Assembly (NCBI RefSeq): GCF_963966145.1
Contig: NC_091046.1
Location: 32,116,001-32,180,000 of the forward strand
Direction: 5' to 3'
DNA length: 64,000 nucleotides
From: Tenebrio molitor
Lineage: Eukaryota; Arthropoda; Insecta; Coleoptera; Tenebrionidae
Numbering within the stretch: position 1 is the first letter of the stretch; the number at the start of each line of letters is the position of its first letter. The notes beneath the pieces were generated by a model. It had not been told where the DNA came from and did no database searches. It saw only the letters and a list, made by a program, of their open reading frames with translations. Both the position numbers and the translations under genes were made by a program. Below, one piece after another: positions 1 through 11,600 of the stretch.

Positions 1-164
1 GTTCTAATTGTAAACAAAGCAAAATAACATCCTTACTAGGTAATATTAGCTTGCCTCGATTTTTGAATTTAATTAATTACATTCACTGGTTATAAACTTA
101 GAGCAGCAAATTTGACAAAGAATTTTCGGTTTTACTTTTTTAATGACGAAACCTGATATGTAAA

Positions 165-2455
165 CTACCACATCTTCAATAAACTGAGAGAGAGCCAATT
201 TAATTTCAATTCAAATTCTGAAAGGTCATCCTCGAGAATTGTATCGGTTGTTTTCGATTTTGTACCGCTAGAAACGTGTAATATGCTGGCAGCATCTAAT
301 ATACTGCAATTACCATATTTTGAACCACTAATTTCGTGTTTTACAATTAGCCTTTTATAGGCGGCTTTAAATTGAAGGCAGGTTGTTGTTGAATCCAGAG
401 CGACTTCTTACTGCACTAAAAAATGTTTCCAGGTGGTCTTGACTTAACTTGAAGCTTAAAATATATTCAAATTTATAGTGCGATTTTAAATCCTTATATA
501 AATTCAGCAAGTTATTGCAATTAATTATGAATCCTAAAAACCCTGTCTTTCTATTACTTTCAATTAATAATGTACCAGTATTAGTTTTTAAATTTTTGAC
601 ATAGTTCACATACGTCTGGATTTTTTCATGTAGAAATTCATAATTTGAATCATTAATGGCTTGAGAAAATTCGCCCTTGGAATATTTGTTTTTGCAGTTT
701 AAAATATCAAACAAATTATTAAATATTAAACAAAAGTTTGCAGTTGCTTCGCAGTCTTCAAATCCTTTTGCTACTCTTTTACAAAAGCATAGGCTACTCG
801 CAACACTTGTGCTCATGGTCTGTGCCGCTAGGAACACTTTCATTATCTCATTGTGATAATTAACATGCCTCTTTGTCAATTTATTTGCTGCTCTTAAACC
901 CTCAGTTTGTTGTAGGTCAACTAATTGCTTTATATATTTCCACTCAATTGGAAAATTATTTAAATCGTACAATAGTTCCTTGTCACAAAAAGCATTTCTG
1001 CACAATTTAAGCATATGGCATGCGTCATAGAATGTATAGACAGGCTTATTTGTAACTGGATGTGGAAAATACGGTTTGAAATTTTCGAAACTGTAATTAG
1101 CACCCAATACTTTACACATCGATATATTAACCGATGCTCCATCGAAGGTGATAGAATGACATTTTGCACCGGTATCTTGTAATCGTGTTAAAGAACGATT
1201 TATTATATCAGCTCTTTCCTGCGCTCTCAGACTTTTAATCAGAAAATAACCCACTGGTACTTTCCAATTTTCATTAAGAGCGACTACCATTATCACTAAG
1301 GCATTTGTGGCTTCTGTAGTGTTAATACAATCGGGGTCATTTTCAATCCCTACTTCAACGTACCCATGAAATTTGTCGCCACTGTATTCCACTTTTTGTC
1401 TAATTGCCATCTCATCAAGCACCAAATTAACCACAATTGTTTTTGAATGATTGCAGTTAGCAACTCTCAGTTTAATAGCCTCAAAAGCTTCTTCAGTAAA
1501 CCCTGGGTCACCATTTACTGATGAATACCATTTATTTATGGTAACAGGATGAGGTAAAAGGTTATTAAAGGTGGATCTCACATAGTTATAAGCCCTAGGA
1601 GAATAAAAATTGAGAGTTAGAGCAAATGCCCTGAGTTCTGGTGTAAATTTAGCATTTTTTGAAGCCAATTGTCTCTTCAAAATGTTTTTCATGGCGTCAG
1701 GTACCGAGTCCTGTAGTAAATATATCAATTTAAAAAATACCGTTAAAAAATGTTAATAATCAATTTGTACCATTACAGTTTCTTGTCTTTCTTCAGCTAA
1801 TAATTTTTTTTCAACCAGTTGATCCAACAAATTATCTAAATTATTTATTTTTGTGATTAATTTGGTGTTTTCAGTTTTTAATTTTTTTATTTGTTGTTTT
1901 TGTTCATCAACATATGTCGTTATCATATTTATGTGACGCTTTGCTTTACGAGGACTATTAAAATGGTGTGGTTGTAAATCACCAATGTACCTAGCATCTG
2001 CTTGCACACTTAATTGGGGTAAAATACTAGGAGGATCGTTTTCTACAAATGAAAAAAGGTAGGTAATAAAATTGCATAAATTTGCAACGTCGTTATCATT
2101 ACCAGGGATATGGAAGTTTGGGAGATTATCTGGCATTTTATTTAAAGTTAACTTTTGTGACGGCACAGATTCTTTCAAAAGGATTTTCTGAGGTAATCGG
2201 GTTTGATCGTAATCAGTTATTTGAAAATGTTGAGAACAAATTACTGCATCTTTTACTTTTTTAAATTTTTCCTCGATTTTACAAACTTTTATCCATGTAC
2301 TCCTTAATGATTCATCTTTTGGAAAACTGGAAAGGGTTTTATAAGCAGGTAAATCTAATTTAAGCATACACACAGGTAGGTACATACCGATGAAAGGATA
2401 TTTCTTCGCTCGTGAAAGGATTGTAAGGAGTGGAACAAACAATACAGGATCTCAT
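165..2455 (-). pseudogene. P-element/THAP9-like transposase, frameshifted near its C-terminus
   Basis: DNA transposase of the P-element superfamily. Three exons read cleanly: 2455-2388, 2326-1777 and 1710 down to about 390, with GT/AG introns of 61 and 66 bp. Exon 1 starts MRSCIVCS and supplies the CxxC of a THAP zinc finger; splicing joins FHR to FPKDE and the finger closes with ICSQHF. A Lys/Glu/Leu-rich coiled coil follows (about 1920-1790). The RNase H-like core keeps its acidic residues: LDEM, FDGAS, DACHMLK and QDHLETFF. After FNNN the frame is lost: a stop lies at 367, but another frame continues as QFKAAYKRLIVKHE to a stop at 165. THAP domains bind the element ends and the core cuts and joins DNA. 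Apart from this one lesion the copy looks young. Its own terminal repeats were not found; the left end may lie outside the window. Confidence 0.88.
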
Positions 2456-2983
2456 TGTAGTGTAGTAGGACCTAATTTATTGTTTAAAAAACAATTCTTT
2501 AATATTAAATACTCGTTTTTATAGCTATTCGTTTTAAATTTAAATATTTGACAATTTAAATTGACAGCGTCGACTAAAATCGTGCGCATGCGTGTCTGTT
2601 TAATCAGCACCGATTCGTATACGACATTATGGCTAATGTGATAAAAAAAGATGAAAAATGCATTTAATTAAATATAGAAAGAAGTGGAGAGATGTACAAT
2701 TTTCTTTGATATGTTTTTTAATAACGGATATACGTTTACCAGGTATTGCTACATCTAATTTAATACATCTATGTTTGTGTATTTGGCTGCTTAACCGCGT
2801 GCAAATCTCATTTTAAAAAGAATCGTAATTTGTATGTTACATACACTACTTCAAAAAGTAGATTATTGATAGAAAAAAAAAACATTAATACGATTTTTCA
2901 TTCATTTAATTAAAAAAATATTCGTTTTTTGGTAGAGGGCGCTACTATACTTTTGGCTTTTGAAGGAACAGACAGTTCAAGGA
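2456..2983. other. No gene; A+T-rich flank of the P transposase
   Basis: The stretch upstream of the transposase start is A+T-rich with homopolymer runs. I see no ORF, RNA gene or paired terminal repeat in it. It may contain the promoter and 5' end of the P element to its left, but no CATGA-type P terminus could be located. Confidence 0.4.
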
Positions 2984-3069
2984 ACTCGACCAGCCGTATT
3001 AGAGGCTTCGACTCTTATTAATCTAGGAAGCCGTGCCTTGAACTAAATATGCGACGGGCCTGGTAAGAG
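2984..3069. repeat. Short hairpin-bearing repeat, copies A and B (B split by a P element)
   Basis: Two tandem copies of a repeat of about 45-60 nt share a GG(C)TGG-type start, a hairpin such as AAGAG...CTCTT, and a conserved AATCTAGGAGGCCGTG-like tail. Copy B is interrupted in its hairpin by the P element at 3070-4319 and resumes at 4320. A further copy lies at 7518-7568. Its nature is unknown; it does not fold as a tRNA that I can recognise. Confidence 0.5.
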
Positions 3070-4319
3070 CATGACCAACTTCATTCATATTCGCTTCGCT
3101 TCTATATGGCCGTCTCAATTTAGCAAAAATTTGTTCCCGCAAAGTAGTCCATGAAACGTGCATCATGTGTCGCCATCTTCCGTCAAGTTGACAACTTATT
3201 CATTCTAAAGTTTAAATAAATTCGGGACTGTTTAGTTGTTTTTTTAACAAAATGGGCAGAGTGTTTTATTTGTGGAAATTTGAAGCCTTTTTTCCAATTT
3301 CCAAGCGATTCTGATCAGAGAAACAAATTGCTAAAGTCTCTTAAAAGATCTTGTAGTATTTTTTGAATAATAAAATTTCTTATAGAAGGTAGTTTATTAA
3401 ATGGTATTACAGATCTCAACAAAATTACAGATCATCTTCAAAAAAAGTGACACTCACTAAAGATGCTGTCCCATTCGTATTTGTAGGAATTCAGATCCAA
3501 AATATGTATACAACATGCAAAATGTTTTCTTTGGTTATTTTAGAACCCTGTTGTTGTTTGTACGAATTCACATCCTGACCCAGTCCCCAGATGAAAATGA
3601 ACCTGCTTCTTCCCTGCAAAACAATACATATACAATACAAATTTGGCAAAGTGATCTTTTATGTCACTTTTATCCACCATCATACTAGGATCTTTGTTAA
3701 GATTAATAGCCCTTCAAAATCAGAGTCAATTGCTGTATCCCAGTGATTCATTTGTAGGCATTATTGAGAATTGCGAATATAATACAAAAACTGTTAGGTA
3801 CCATTTCTACAATATGAGAAACCATGTACTCATTTGCATGACTTGCTGTATGATCACCTCCTTCAAAATTCAGCGTTTTCCTGTGCAGACCACAAAGCTG
3901 CAGTATGCAATGTTATTATTAAAACAGCTGCGAAACCAGTCCTTAGTAATATTTTTGTAGAATAAATGGATTCTTTAAAGAGTAAGCTTGCACAGTAAAC
4001 CACTGAGATGAAAAGTTTTGAAGTTATAAATAGTGCTCTTACCTTTAAAAATGTGTTTTGTTAGTGTTGTCATCTAGTTAAATTAAACCCAACATTTTCG
4101 TCTTCGTGTTTTTTTTTTTTTAATGGGCTGATAACAGTAATAACATAAAAATGAGGCCATTGACCTTGACGTTAATGTCAAATTCAGTTGTAGTTTGATT
4201 GTTTGTTGAGGAGATGTCGCTAGTAGATGTCCATCAAATGGGAACATTTGATTGCATGTAAAATTCAAAATTGAAACGGCCATATAGAAGCGAAGCGGAT
4301 ATGAATGAAGTTGGTCATG
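3070..4319 (+). mobile_element. P element, internally deleted, with TIRs and 8-bp target duplication
   Basis: Near-identical terminal inverted repeats of about 50 bp run from CATGACCAACTTCATTCATA at 3070 inward and from its complement ending at 4319. The 8-bp direct repeat GGTAAGAG flanks both ends (3062-3069 and 4320-4327). A CATGA-type terminus plus an 8-bp duplication is the signature of P elements. Inside, about 3250-3350 reads as a frameshifted THAP zinc finger (CFICGN...FPISKRF...SDQRNK), and 3661-3960 contains YPSDSFVGIIENCE, like the C-terminal part of P transposases. The catalytic core is missing. The copy is therefore non-autonomous and would need transposase in trans. Confidence 0.85.
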
Positions 4320-4370
4320 GGTAAGAGACGCTTTGTCTCTTTTGATCTAGGAGGCCATGGCACAGACAAT
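4320..4370. repeat. Right half of hairpin repeat copy B
   Basis: This continues the repeat broken by the P element: GGTAAGAG, then a short loop, the complementary arm TCTCTT, and the GATCTAGGAGGCC tail. Removing the element and one GGTAAGAG restores a copy that aligns with the one at 7518-7568. Confidence 0.5.
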
Positions 4371-4907
4371 TAAACTATAGTAAGACGTCGCATTGCTACC
4401 CAATTTTTGGAAACACGATTCCAGCGCGGCGCGAGCAGTTGGCCGAACTAATTTTATAAAGCATGCTTGATGGAGTTGTTTAAATTAATAATTTTGTCCT
4501 CATTTAATATTAATTTCAAATGTAAAATGTCTTTAAAATGCACAACGTTTTATTAATTATAAGAAAAATTAACAATAAATGAATTAAATTAAAAACTAGA
4601 ACCAAAACTAAAATTAAATATTCAGAAAATCCCCATTTGCTTCGTAAGTAACATCTCTTTGACGATTTTTTTTTTTAATTCTCTTCTTACGTCCTGCATT
4701 TTTTTTTTTTATAAATGATCAAATTGATTGATGCATCCAACAATTTTGTTTTAATTTCCAGAAAATGGCTTTGACATATAAACCATGAAAATAAATTTTT
4801 CGTTCTAAGGCGATACGTAATTTCTTTCCAATACTTCTTTTATTCAAAAATACACTTAGATCGTAAATTTTGGCAACACAACACACAACTCTTCTGTTAT
4901 ACACATA
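4371..4907. other. No gene; A+T-rich spacer
   Basis: A+T-rich DNA with poly-T runs near 4670 and 4700. ORFs here are short, low in complexity and without recognisable domains. I see no paired repeat before the foldback element that starts at 4908. Confidence 0.4.
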
Positions 4908-5576
4908 TACATAGTGGGTCGATAAAAACGGTACCAATTTTGTACGCTCATATTTTCCTGAGTTATTATCTGTTTTTAATGAGTAATATACCAGTGAAAA
5001 CCTCAATATTTATAGAAAAGATTGTTGTTGTCCAGAACTGAAAAATTGTGCGTCACAACATGAAGACATGCAAAAATTCTCTCAATTATAAGTTTTACAG
5101 ATATGGTTCAATATGCTCCCCATTTTTATTAGCTACCATTTGCAATCGTCTTCACTAGTTATAGATGGAGCAACATCAACATCGCACCGCGCGGCACAAA
5201 CAATCATATACCTTGAGCTGAAGGCTCCTGAACGGAATGCTGGAATCAGCTACCTCAAAGACAAATATGTAGCTTCTGCAATTGGGGACGGACAAAGACG
5301 ATTACAAATGATAGCTAATAAAAATGGAGGGCATATTGAACCATATCTGAAAACTCATAATTGAGATAGGTAATCTTCAAAACCAGAATTTTTGCATGTC
5401 TTCATGTTATGACGCACAACTTTTGAGTTAGGACTATCTCTGCACAGCAAGAGGCCTTCATCTTTTCTATAAATATTGGGTTTTTCACTGGTATATTAAT
5501 CATTTAAAAAACTTAATAACTCAGGAAGATATGAACGAACAAAATTTGTACCGTTTTTTTTTTGGCCCACTGTGTA
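4908..5576. mobile_element. Foldback element with about 180-bp inverted repeats
   Basis: The sequence from 4908 (TACATAGTGGGTC) to about 5085 is repeated inverted from about 5385 to 5576 (GGCCCACTGTGTA), with few mismatches. Shared blocks include ACCAGTGAAAA, AATATTTATAGAAAAGAT and AACATGAAGACATGCAAAAA. TA lies at both ends, suggesting Tc1/mariner mobilisation. The 300-bp centre has only a short uninformative ORF. Non-autonomous. Confidence 0.75.
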
Positions 5577-5946
5577 TTTTAGTTTCAATTTTAACTTGTC
5601 ATGCTCCTTAAAAGAATAGGTACCGGGGGCACACACTATTGTTTGGTTTCTTTTTGTCTTGAATTGAAACTGAAAGTATAACTTTATTAAGAAGTTTCAT
5701 CACTTAAGTTTTTATCTTTATAAATTACGTAGCAGATTCACAAATTGCCCAAAAAGTAGAAAATGTTATTTTTTCCCTTTCTTTATTGTTTTCTTATTGA
5801 CAATTTCTCAATACTGAAAACGTTAGCTATTGTAATTACTTTCATTTAATAAATGGCACTAGTTCCTACCTTTTTATTTACAGAAAGTCTATTCCAACAT
5901 TATTATATGGGATTGAAGTGTCTTACTATAGTTTAATTGTCTGTGG
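5577..5946. other. No gene recognised
   Basis: A+T-rich spacer between two inverted-repeat elements. No convincing ORF, RNA gene or repeat pair was seen. Confidence 0.35.
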
Positions 5947-6273
5947 TCCATAGTTATTCCCTATGTTCAATTTTAAAAAACACAGATCAATGCATTGTGA
6001 GTTGCTATGCAACCAACTATACCGAACACCAGAAATTTTGAAATAAATTGTTCCGATTGATGGATTTGGTCTATCATGTGCTGCATTGGAAAGGTCACGC
6101 ACATTTCTAATGCTCTGGTTGGCATAGAATAACTGCAGTATGTGTATTTCTTCTTCAAACAACTTGACCATTTTGTTTAACGGTCAAGTACTTATTTTCG
6201 TTACCTTGGTTACGTGATTACATACATGCATTGACCTGTGTTTTTTAAAACTGAACATAGGGAATAAGTATGG
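5947..6273 (-). mobile_element. Short TIR element with a helix-turn-helix transposase remnant
   Basis: Terminal inverted repeats of about 50 bp (TCCATAGTTATTCCCTATG and its complement) bound 327 bp. On the minus strand 6171-5970 encodes MVKLFEEEIHILQLFYANQS...RPNPSIGTIYFKI. This resembles the N-terminal helix-turn-helix (DUF4817 type) of insect mariner-like transposases, in which a conserved RPxPS-type motif follows the first helices. The rest of the transposase is absent, so this is a deletion derivative. Confidence 0.6.
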
Positions 6274-6353
6274 GCTATGTTCAATGTTAAAAAATGTCCC
6301 GGTATAATAAATTGTCAATTTGAAAAACTAAGTGCAGTCGAAACTTTAAAAAA

Positions 6354-7260
6354 TGCCACAAACAAAGAAAAAATGTTGTATTAGTTCACGACATAAAGTT
6401 AACATTTCTTATCATAATCTACCCAATGATATCACTTTAAATGCGGCATAGAAGATAGGACTGAGAGATCATACTGGTAATCTCATGAGTGCCGCAGAAT
6501 ATGCAAGTAGTAAAATTTTACCAAGATTCCAAAATTTAAGGACCAATGTAAATATTTCAGTCACCTTGCAAGATAGTTCTTTGGAAAAACTAGAAAAATT
6601 GTCTTCTTTTACTTATTTCCCAAGTACCAATTTTCAAATTGAGACGGCGGCAACAGCTTTTTTATGTGGCTACTTAATTATGAAAATAACGGAGGCAGTC
6701 CATGGATGTGATTATTGCTTGTGACATTTACAAGATTCAAATTCGAAAAAGAAAATCCCTTTACTGGAATTTATTACTAAGATAGAGGAAGGCTAAGTTA
6801 CCCCAATGATCAATTTGTGGGTCTAGAATAGTTTGGGAATGAGAAATTGGAATTTTAGCTTCTTCACTTGCATCTTGCAATGGGTTTTGGGTAGGTTAAA
6901 CATTATAGATAATAATGAAGATTTACGGCTATGAGCAGTTCATTCCAGGAGGGACAAACAATCTGCATTTTGCCGATATTCGGCATCCCTTTTTAGTAAC
7001 TAGCAGGTAGATAAACTTACACTATCGTAAATCTTCATTATTATAATCTTTACAATGTAACCATTGCAAGTGAAGAAGCTAAAATTCCAATTTCTCGTTC
7101 GCAAACTATACAATTTATAATAATTTCAATAATAGTAGAAATTCTACTAAGCATTCCAAAGGAAAATTTAAATTTTGTTTTGAAGAAAATCTTGGCCTAT
7201 CTTTCGGGAAATCCTCTAATTCATTGTCTTGTTCATGGTAAAATGTGAGTGAGGCACTTA
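6354..7260 (+). pseudogene. Decayed P-element transposase (THAP start fused to C-terminal part)
   Basis: From 6354 the frame reads MPQTKKKCCISSRHK...SYHNLPND, a THAP-like start with a Cys pair. After one stop, 6485-6724 gives MSAAEYASSKILPRF... and then TAAAFLCGYLIMK-like residues followed by CDYC, a pattern of the P transposase C-terminal domain. RLSYPNDQFVGLE follows near 6790, matching YPSDSFVG in the element at 3070. The RNase H core is missing. A MITE at 6829-7108 interrupts the end of the frame, and more transposase-like sequence continues to about 7250. Non-functional. Confidence 0.6.
6829..7108. repeat. MITE inserted in the P relic, TA target
   Basis: Inverted arms of about 90 bp (TAGTTTGGGAATGAGAAATT at the left, its near-complement CGTTCGCAAACTA at the right) enclose a short centre. 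TA flanks both sides. Arms share AATTTTAGCTTCTTCACTTG and GTAAATCTTCATTAT. No coding capacity. Confidence 0.75.
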
Positions 7261-7517
7261 TTTAAAAATTAGAACTTCATGTCATTCTAAATTTTTGTAA
7301 CTTGCACTCAGACAAAAAAAAAAGAAAATTGTTGAAATTAAATTTACCGTTCATAAAAAATGTTTTTGATGTATGTGTGCGTTAAAACTGTTGAAAACAC
7401 GTCTATAAAACAATAATTTCATGCAAGGCAGGCAACCAGTACACAACACATAAGCTCCGTATTATGGCGCACCCTATAAAACAAAAATAATGCTTAGAAC
7501 ATGCTTAGAACTACGAA
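7109..7517. other. End of P relic, then A+T-rich spacer
   Basis: The first 150 bases still read as degraded P transposase. Beyond 7260 nothing is recognised apart from poly-A runs near 7313. Confidence 0.4.
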
Positions 7518-7568
7518 TGCGGCAGGCTGGATAAGACACGAGTCTCTTATGAATCTAGGAGGCCGTGT
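7518..7568. repeat. Hairpin repeat, copy C (uninterrupted)
   Basis: GCGGCAGGCTGGATAAGAC...GTCTCTTATGAATCTAGGAGGCCGTG. This is the intact counterpart of the repeat that the P element at 3070-4319 interrupts. Confidence 0.5.
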
Positions 7569-7689
7569 TTTTATCATACTGACATGCCAAAAATAAACTT
7601 TCAAATGTCAATCATAATGACAATAAAGCGTGGCTTACATTGACATTTTTTGAATTGACATAAATTTGACGTCTAAAATTCCGTGTCCG

Positions 7690-8082
7690 CAACTGTACAC
7701 CATACTGTTGGAGTAATGGTATGGGGTGTTATTTCTCACGGCAGCAGATCTCGGTCACTGTTTATTCGAGGCACTGCCCAACCCCCAGCAAGACAACGCA
7801 CGCCCACATATTGCTCGATCTTCTTTGGTTGTCTTGGAAGAGGAATAAACAGAATTGTTGCTATGGCCTCGATTCCCCGATTTGTCGCCCATCAAAAAAG
7901 TGTGGGATGCGATGGGGAAATTCATCGACGATTTACCACATCCTCCAACAACTTTGGAAGAACTTCGGGGTGTCGTAGCGAGGCATGCGACTTCACAGAC
8001 AATGCCATTGCCAGCATGCCTCGCAGAATGCAGGACTGTATTCGGGAGCGCGGTAGCCCAACTCATTATTGATTTCTTTTAA
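7690..8082 (+). pseudogene. Tc1-like transposase relic
   Basis: Fragments in two frames together match the second half of a Tc1-type DDE transposase: GVMVWGVISHGSRS, then QQDNARPHIARS, then WPRFPDLSPIKKVWDAMG containing the final acidic region, and a C-terminal tail ending LIIDFF at 8082. Frameshifts, an internal stop and deletions separate the blocks, and the N-terminal DNA-binding half is absent. Dead copy. Confidence 0.8.
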
Positions 8083-8609
8083 CTGCTTGTTTGCCGAATT
8101 GTTTTAAACTTAAATCATTTGTTACCGAGTGTACCCTGAATAGGTATATGTATGTGTGTAAATTTTTATTTTAAAAAACGCATTGTTTCTGGGTGTTCGG
8201 ATTTCACTTGCGAGCAGTATAGTACATAATTACAGTTGTTGTATTTTTGTAATTATTAAAATATATTTAATTTTTAGTTCTTTATTGTAACGAGTTGTAG
8301 ATTTTTTTAAAGTTTTAAGATAGCACATGAGACCTGTACATACCTGTATGCACCTTGCAAATCATTTATTACAATATTTTATATTATAATTTCAAAAATT
8401 GTGATTAAGCTAAAATTTGGTGTAATATTTAAAATTATTAGTAAGCGTAAAACTAACTTTCTTAAAAACATATCAAAAATATTTTAATATATTCTATTTA
8501 GATCAGTAAAATAATGTCTTCATCAAAGGTCTTTAAAATGTTTCTTGTAGATAAATGGATAAATAGATATTTTATAAATACGTTTGAACAATATTACTAT
8601 GATCCAATA
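8083..8609. other. 3' flank of the calpain gene
   Basis: A+T-rich sequence directly downstream of the calpain stop codon. It probably includes the 3' untranslated region; no exact end can be given from sequence alone. No other gene was seen. Confidence 0.4.
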
Positions 8610-11600
8610 TTAAGCATAAAGAGTGTTTTCAATCCAATCTTCTAGCGAAAAAGTAGCTTTGTCTTTATCTGAAGCCACTTCTTTAAACAATTCTGAAACA
8701 GAAATGTATTAAGAAATCTGAATACGAATAAAATTAAGTAACACATACCTATCATTATTTTTAATTTGACTGCACACATAATGAAATCGTCAAATTCAAT
8801 TTCTGCATCCTTATTTCCATATCGATGCATTAGAATATTTAAAGTGTGATTATTTAAAGTATATCCAGCTGAAGTAAGCGCTTGTCTCAATTCAAAACCG
8901 GTCAAGGTTCCGCTTCGATTTTTATCAAACTGATTGAAAACTGACTAGAATTGAATATTAACCATTATTAAAAACATCTATGCTATTTAAAGTCCATACT
9001 TTCCAAGCTCTAATAATCATCCACAGCCTTTTAAACTCTTCAAAATTTAATTTTCCCGTTCGGTCTATATCCAACATGGCTATCATGCTGCGACACACGT
9101 CTTTTGAAAACCCCTTATTTTTAGTTTCTGTGAATCACAATGTTTTTTTATTGTCAACACAGACTTACAACATCCACTGTCAGTTACTCAGAGCATAATA
9201 TATGACAACGCACAAAATTTACCAAGCACCTACCAGGGTATGGATTATTTAATGCCATGTCTTGAGTTGGGACTGGAACTTCGTCAAGAGACGGGTTTTT
9301 GCATAAGACTCCACAAAGAAGCGCTAATATTACATCAAGAAGATGATGTTCACCAGAAGCCGGAGGAGCTGATTGTGGAAGTGCCCCAACACCATCCACA
9401 TTCATTGCTACAGATGGCTCTTCTACAGCGAAAAACACTACATAAGCACCAGCGCGGAAGCCAATTTAATAGAACCTGCAGTTTTCTTATTCAGCAGCAG
9501 ATTAAAAATTTTCAACAGTAATTACATAAGTGATGGTAATTTTTTGATAACTAACTGCACGAATTTTTGCTGCTATAGAAATCTCACGAGTGGACGAAGT
9601 CCACGAGTAGGATTTCTTAATAGCAACAAAGGTGAGTGCTAATTGTCTTAAGAAACAAATACGAGTGGTCTGAGGAGAAAATTTCCGGCAATTTCGTACC
9701 CACGAGTTTGTATTCGGCATGACAATTCACCGAGTGAAAATTGAAAAATTCTACAGGGTCATTATAAATGATTGTCCCATCGCAGTTGGCGTTGAAAACC
9801 CACACAAATTTTGGATGTGCCTCAACCTCGCAACGTTAGCCAAACTAGTAAACTACCGCCAGGAGCGCCACCTATCGGCGATACTAGTCTCACACATTTT
9901 ATAAGGCTTGCCGCACATTAAACCCTGTCACCAACGCCAACTGCGATGGGACAATCATTTATAATGACCCTGTATGAAAGAAATACTTGAATGGTAGTTT
10001 GTAATTTAAAAATGGTTGTTATAGCAATTCGTCAATAAATAGTGAATATTTCCGCGGCAATTTTTTTAAAACAAGTGTGATTGGTCCTTACTGACCAACT
10101 TAGTAAATCTGATTGATCGAGAGAATGCTAGTTGAATTGTCGTATACAGTGTGGAAACTTTAACTGGAATAAAATTGATAACTTGGACATCGGTGATTTT
10201 TGTAAAAATTCCCGAAACAGATCGATTTTTGTTTTTCTCTGCCCATATTCTGGCGCACCCCTAACTTTTTTTTTCAAGTTATGAATTTTATTCCAGTTAA
10301 AATTTCCACACTGTGTAATACCACGAGTAGTCCAAATTATGGCGATTATTTCATTCATCATCGTTTTCGACCAATCGTAAGGCATTAATTTTTGGATTAT
10401 AGTGATAATTCGATAATTCGTCAAGTAGATTTGTCAGATGTTTTCAATCCTATTGCTAAAGTAATAAAATAAATACTGTTGTCAAATGGTACTACCGGGT
10501 GATCAAGAAGGACTGTTTAAGTTGGTAGTACAATTGAGAAAATTTTTTAACTCGGTTATTTATAACACTGCAACTGGATATGTTTTGTTGGTTTATTTGA
10601 CAAATATCTGATATAGGTATAGCATTAACAACGAGAAGCCACCAACAACCGGAAATTACTCCTGTTATACGATTTAAAATACGATCCAGTGTTACCAACT
10701 TAAACAGTCCTTCTTGATCACCCCGTATTTAATTCATGAAATAATCAACTGAATTATACTCTAGCTCTTGAAATGATCTGTTTTAACACTCAAGTTCTCA
10801 AAAGGTAACTACTCTTGTCATTTTGACATAATTTCCCTCCACCTTCGGTGTCGGGAAATTAATACTGTCAAAGTGACACTCGTTGTTACCTAGGAGAGCT
10901 TTCGTGTTAAAAATCGATCACTTCAGACTCTCGTGGAATTACAACCGATTATTTTTCAAACTGGTCACGAATGTCAATTGTGCTTGGAAATTAATCCACG
11001 AGTGCTTTAGCACGCACAATTGAATGAGTGAAACCAGTCTGAAAAATAGTCTACATAATTTGGACTACGAGTTGTATTCGGAGGACTATTCCATGAACCA
11101 ACTCTTTGGATTTGGCAGCAAATCGGAAAAAATTAACGCAGAAATTGAAGAAAATGTTCCCAACAACACAAAGAATACATGTGAGTCCGTTTGGAAGCAA
11201 TTCCATAAATTCATCACTAGCGGAATATCCGATACAATTTACACCAGTGGAATATTCAGACGAATTCTTTGAAACCATGGTAACAAATGTGTACAATTGT
11301 GTTTTTATTGATTTATTTTTTACAAATGACAGGTGCATGGAATAGTCAGTTATAAAATTGAATTATCCAACTTGTCTTCGAATTTTTAATAATTTGTTTT
11401 ATTCATCAAGTTCATGAAATATCTAAAGGAACTAAATTTGTGTAAAAATATTTACAAAATCCACATGAAACTCAAAATTTAACATAACAATTGTAAGCAA
11501 AAATTGTGATTTTTTTAAAGTTACCTCCTCCAATCTTGCTTATCTAACAAAAAAAGCGACAAATTGTAAGAAAACATGTCAACATTTTTTTTGTCAAATG

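Noticed and set aside
9184..9438. Open frame on the minus strand (84 codons) as an extra calpain exon
   Set aside because: It has no calpain similarity, and joining 17869-17734 directly to 9127-9000 gives the correct phase and family sequence.
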